A DNA stretch of 64,000 nt from Acidovorax sp. 107 (GTDB taxonomy: Bacteria; Pseudomonadota; Gammaproteobacteria; Burkholderiales; Burkholderiaceae_C): NCBI RefSeq assembly GCF_003058055.1, contig NZ_QBTZ01000001.1, forward strand, positions 2,622,001 through 2,686,000. Direction: 5' to 3'. Within the stretch, counting starts at the first letter, position 1, and each line of letters starts with the position of its first letter. This document shows, in pieces, positions 61,384-64,000 of the stretch. A program made the position numbers and the translations under genes. The notes beneath the pieces are model-generated. The model ran no database searches. It was not told the DNA's origin and worked only from the letters and a program-made list of their open reading frames with translations.

Positions 61384-62283
61384 TCATGCGCCGGATCTGC
61401 GGGCGACACCCACGGCGTGGGCGCCATTCTGCCCGGACGGCATGACCCGCGGCATCACCGCCGCGTCACTGTGGCGCAAAGCCACCAGCGAGCCCAATGC
61501 CGCCATCACGGGCCAAGCCGCGCCTGCCGCCAGCACATGCTTGAGGCTGTGGCCCGACACCCATCCACCTGTGGCCTCGAACACCGAGTGGTCTGCCGCC
61601 TCCAGCAGCTTGGCCAGGGCATACAGCACCACCACCACGCCCAGGTGCAGAGCCAGCCCGCCGACGCGGCGCGGCAGGCATGCCAGCACCAGTACCACCA
61701 GCAGACCACCCAGTTGCACCACGGCCCACGGCAGCAGGTTGCCGTTGTGCATCCACGCCCATACGGCCAGTGGCCCCGCCAGCAGCACGGCGCCTGCGGC
61801 GGCCACGCCTGCCCGCGCGCTCACCCGGCTGGCCGCCGCCAGGCCCAGCAGTCCCGCAAAGGGCAGCACCATGCCCAGGCGGTCCCACAGCAGGCCCGCA
61901 TCCTGTGGTTGCCAGTGGTAGAGCACCGAACCTGCAGCGGTGCACAGCAGCCCGCCAAAGAACAGGGCCGCCAGTGCACGGGAGGTGGCGTCCAGCGTGG
62001 CCGACGGCACACGGCGCAGCACCCACCAACCCCATGCACCCGCGAAGGCAAAGGCCAGGTTGCTCAACACATCCAGCGCACAGGGAATGCCCCACAACGT
62101 GCGCTGGTCGGCAAAGTCATGCTGGTGCGCACTGGCGGGCAGCACCGGGCCGAACAGCGCCAGGGCGAGCAGCGCGGCCGCGCCCAGCAGCAAGCCGGTT
62201 TCGGCACCCGACAGGCGCGGCAGCCCTGCCAGGGCGCGCGAACGAAGGAGAGTCACAGGGGAAGAAGACATCACACACACCAT
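61384..62283 (-). CDS. Ceramidase-like (CREST superfamily) membrane protein
   Basis: A 299-residue membrane protein with seven or so hydrophobic spans. Conserved polar blocks at membrane borders fit the CREST hydrolase superfamily, which includes alkaline ceramidases: HQHDFADQRTLWGIPCALDVLSN (His, Asp near residues 53-60), SVLYHWQPQDAGLLWDRLG (about 119-137) and GHSLKHVLAA (about 243-252, GHxxKH). These would hold one zinc. The substrate is unknown. An ATG at 62271 is an alternative start. It is divergent from an XRE regulator gene with an operator-like palindrome between. Confidence 0.75.
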   Translation of the reverse strand: MVCVMSSSPVTLLRSRALAGLPRLSGAETGLLLGAAALLALALFGPVLPASAHQHDFADQRTLWGIPCALDVLSNLAFAFAGAWGWWVLRRVPSATLDATSRALAALFFGGLLCTAAGSVLYHWQPQDAGLLWDRLGMVLPFAGLLGLAAASRVSARAGVAAAGAVLLAGPLAVWAWMHNGNLLPWAVVQLGGLLVVLVLACLPRRVGGLALHLGVVVVLYALAKLLEAADHSVFEATGGWVSGHSLKHVLAAGAAWPVMAALGSLVALRHSDAAVMPRVMPSGQNGAHAVGVARRSGA

Positions 62284-62368
62284 GGAAAGTGAACGATGCC
62301 GCGCAGTGTGGGCAGCGGCCCCATCGGCCGCCCCAAGAAGTCGCGCAAGGGGCTACCCACGCACCTTC

Positions 62369-62389
62369 GGGTATTGATAATCGATACCC
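62369..62389. promoter_or_regulatory. Operator-like palindrome before the XRE gene
   Basis: GGGTATTGAT (62369-62378) and ATCGATACCC (62380-62389) form 10-base arms with one mismatch around a single base. The ribosome binding site AGGAG (62390-62394) follows at once, so a bound repressor would block translation and transcription of the regulator and possibly the divergent gene. Confidence 0.7.
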
Positions 62390-62404
62390 AGGAGCCCCGT
62401 CACC

Positions 62405-63136
62405 ATGAGCACGACCGCCGACCTCGTCACCGCCCTCAAAAAAGAACTCAAGACCGCACAGATGACCTACGCCGACCTGGCGCTGGCACTGGGGATGGCC
62501 GAGTCCAGCGTCAAGCGCATGCTGGCCAAGGGCGACATGCCGCTGTCGCGCATCGACGCCATCTGCCGCGCGCTGGCGCTGGACTTTGCCGACCTGGCGC
62601 GGCGCGTGGCCGACGAACAGCCCTTGCTGAAAGAGCTGACCCACGAGCAGGAAAAGGCCGTGGTGGCCGACAAGAAGCTGCTGCTGATGGCGATCTGTGT
62701 GCTGAGCCAGTGGACGCTGGAGCAGGTGACAGGCTACTACCGCCTGACCGAGGCCGAGGGCATCAAGTACCTGGCGCAGCTGGACCGCATCGGCATCATC
62801 GAGCTGCGGCCGCTCAACCGCTACCGCCTCAAGCTGGCCAAGACCTTCCGCTGGCGCCCACATGGCCCGGTGATGAACTACTTCCGCGAGCACGCGCTGC
62901 TGGACTACTTTGCGGGCGGCTTTGATGGCCCAGGCGAAGGCGTGCTGCTGGTGCACGGCAACATCAGCCGCAGCCTGGCGCCCGCGTTCATGGAGCGCAT
63001 GCAGCGCGTGGCGCAGGACTTTGCCCAGCAGCACCTGGCCGACCAGAAGCTGCCCGACCGCGAGCGCGAGGGCTACACCCTGCTGCTGGCCATGCGCAGC
63101 TGGGAGTTCGAGGCGTTTGCCAGCATGCGGCGGTAA
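62405..63136 (+). CDS. XRE-family transcriptional regulator
   Basis: A 243-residue regulator with an N-terminal XRE helix-turn-helix (about residues 5-60, LKKELKTAQMTYADLALALGMAESSVKRMLAKGDMPLSRIDAICRAL) and a C-terminal part (LTAEGIKYLAQLDRIGIIELRPLNRYRL resembles a winged helix) without a named domain. AGGAG lies 10 bases before the ATG. It is divergent from the ceramidase-like gene and has a 21-base palindrome in front, so it probably regulates both. Confidence 0.85.
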   Translation: MSTTADLVTALKKELKTAQMTYADLALALGMAESSVKRMLAKGDMPLSRIDAICRALALDFADLARRVADEQPLLKELTHEQEKAVVADKKLLLMAICVLSQWTLEQVTGYYRLTEAEGIKYLAQLDRIGIIELRPLNRYRLKLAKTFRWRPHGPVMNYFREHALLDYFAGGFDGPGEGVLLVHGNISRSLAPAFMERMQRVAQDFAQQHLADQKLPDREREGYTLLLAMRSWEFEAFASMRR

Positions 63137-63271
63137 GCCTCACGCCGATTTCGCGGGCCCCTGCAAGCGGCAGCCGTCGCTGCAAGCCAACTTCTGCCCT
63201 TGGTTGAGCGCAGCGGCCGCCTCACAGGTGCGGGAGCAGGCCGCAGTGCCCTGGCCCCGCATTCAATCACT

Positions 63272-63340
63272 ATCTTTTTGATAGCTATCAGCGCATGAAT
63301 TACCTGCGCTTGAGGCTAAAAACGCCTCAAAACCCCTGCT
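63272..63340 (+). repeat. Dispersed AT-rich repeat, full-length copy
   Basis: ATCTTTTTGATAGCTATCAG, CGCATGAATTACCTGCGCTT and GAGGCTAAAAACGCCTCAAA. GAGGC/GCCTC forms a terminal hairpin. The surrounding 289-base gap 63137-63425 otherwise holds only the TetR operator at its end. Confidence 0.8.
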
Positions 63341-63381
63341 TGCGCCTGCCAAGAGGTGGCTTGACGCGACAAAGAGAAATA

Positions 63382-63422
63382 ACTATTCTTTAAATTGAAA
63401 ATTTACTCTATTTAAGAATAGT
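63382..63422. promoter_or_regulatory. Probable TetR autoregulatory operator
   Basis: ACTATTCTT (63382-63390) and AAGAATAGT (63414-63422) are perfect 9-base inverted repeats, with AT-rich sequence between and the start codon at 63426. The position suggests autorepression by the TetR-family protein. Confidence 0.65.
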
Positions 63423-63425
63423 CAA

Positions 63426-64000
63426 ATGAAAACCACCCGCCAGCAGCAAGACGCCACGCGCCGCCAGATCGTGGCCAGCGCGGTGGACCTCATGACCCGC
63501 CAGGGCTTTGACGGCACGACGATGAAAGACATCGCACGCGCCGCCGGCATTGGCGACGCCACAATCTACAAATACTTTCCGACCAAGGACCGCATCGTGC
63601 TGGGCTACCTGGACGACGTGGCCCACCAGGCGCTGGCCGACACGCTGCAGACGCCGGGCTTTGCGGGCTACGCCCTGCAAGAAAAGCTGCAGCGCCTGAC
63701 CGATGCCGTGCTGGAGCGCCTGCTGGCCGACCGCGAGTTTGTGGCTCAGGTACGCGGCCTGGCGCGACGCTCGCCGCTGTCGATGCTGGCCGAGCCGCTG
63801 GCCGCGCGCCAGAGCCTGCGCGAGGCGGTGGCAAGCTTTCTGGAAGCGGCCGAGGCCAGCGGCGAGATAGAGCCCTGCGACTTCAAGGGCCTGGCGGGCG
63901 GGCTGTACACCGACTACCTGGCCGGGGTGGTGACGTATTGGCTGGCCGACACCTCCGACGAATTTGCCGACACCACGCAGCTGGTGGACCTGTCGCTGGG
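63426..64000 (+). CDS. TetR-family transcriptional regulator, 5' part
   Basis: The frame runs open to the window end (191 codons visible). The N-terminal helix-turn-helix is typical of TetR: ATRRQIVASAVDLMTRQGFDGTTMKDIARAAGIGDATIYKYFPTKDRI (about residues 10-58). The ligand-binding part follows and is incomplete. The operator-like repeat directly in front of the ATG suggests autoregulation; the target gene is likely outside the window. Confidence 0.88.
   Translation, partial: MKTTRQQQDATRRQIVASAVDLMTRQGFDGTTMKDIARAAGIGDATIYKYFPTKDRIVLGYLDDVAHQALADTLQTPGFAGYALQEKLQRLTDAVLERLLADREFVAQVRGLARRSPLSMLAEPLAARQSLREAVASFLEAAEASGEIEPCDFKGLAGGLYTDYLAGVVTYWLADTSDEFADTTQLVDLSL

Overview
The window is high-GC betaproteobacterial chromosome, most likely from the Comamonadaceae and probably Acidovorax or a close relative. 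Three observations point there: codon usage with very strong G/C at third positions; many Bug-type (tripartite tricarboxylate) solute receptors and Burkholderiales DUF families (DUF748, DUF2145, DUF2783); and many copies of a short AT-rich dispersed repeat built from 'tagctatcagcgca' and 'actagcgcttg', which I associate with Acidovorax-like genomes. The genus is an inference. I see no rRNA, tRNA, CRISPR array, prophage or complete insertion sequence. Most of the window looks like ordinary core or accessory chromosome.

Layout. 1-6 kb: LysE exporter/threonine dehydratase pair, a membrane beta-propeller-like protein, histidine phosphatase, creatininase-family hydrolase and AlaX editing protein. 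6-13.6 kb: a giant DUF748 (AsmA-like) envelope protein, then a periplasmic thiol-redox cluster (DsbD-like, redoxin) and a CoA-binding protein. 13.7-20 kb: MetY, then an IclR regulator divergent from a catabolic group (MBL-fold protein, FAD monooxygenase, DUF2783, Bug receptor). 20-24.8 kb: DUF2062 protein coupled to an unlisted 52-aa membrane protein, TerC, NhaR, alpha/beta hydrolase, AraC regulator. 24.9-29.5 kb: Bug receptor coupled to a sulfatase, divergent MarR and an MFS exporter. 29.7-33.8 kb: hemE, a gene-free 880-bp region carrying four DnaA-box sequences in a diverged tandem duplication, and priA. 33.9-43.8 kb: gamma-glutamyltransferase lipoprotein, cupin, AEC carrier, branched-chain amino acid binding protein, Rep helicase, a small secreted protein, and outer-membrane phospholipase A. 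43.9-54 kb: universal stress protein, tgt, PAS-LuxR regulator, MASE1-type diguanylate cyclase, a zinc-ribbon membrane protein, a DUF2145 operon, saccharopine dehydrogenase-like protein and an EamA exporter. 54-55.7 kb: AcdR-like Lrp regulator divergent from acdS (ACC deaminase), a plant-association trait. 55.7-59.3 kb: a hairpin-rich 267-bp segment of unknown nature next to a gene for a 1123-aa surface protein with nine IPT/TIG repeats and an IPTL-CTERM tail. 59.4-64 kb: MFS-acyltransferase fusion, a ceramidase-like (CREST-type) membrane protein, an XRE regulator and a TetR regulator cut by the window end.

The most unusual signals are: (1) the duplicated DnaA-box region in front of priA; (2) the dispersed repeat, which in two genes appears to encode the signal-peptide core in the same reading frame; (3) the hairpin-rich segment beside the IPT/TIG gene; and (4) the near-identical 255/258-bp tandem units inside that gene. 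No single obviously new multi-gene system was found; these are the candidates I would examine first.
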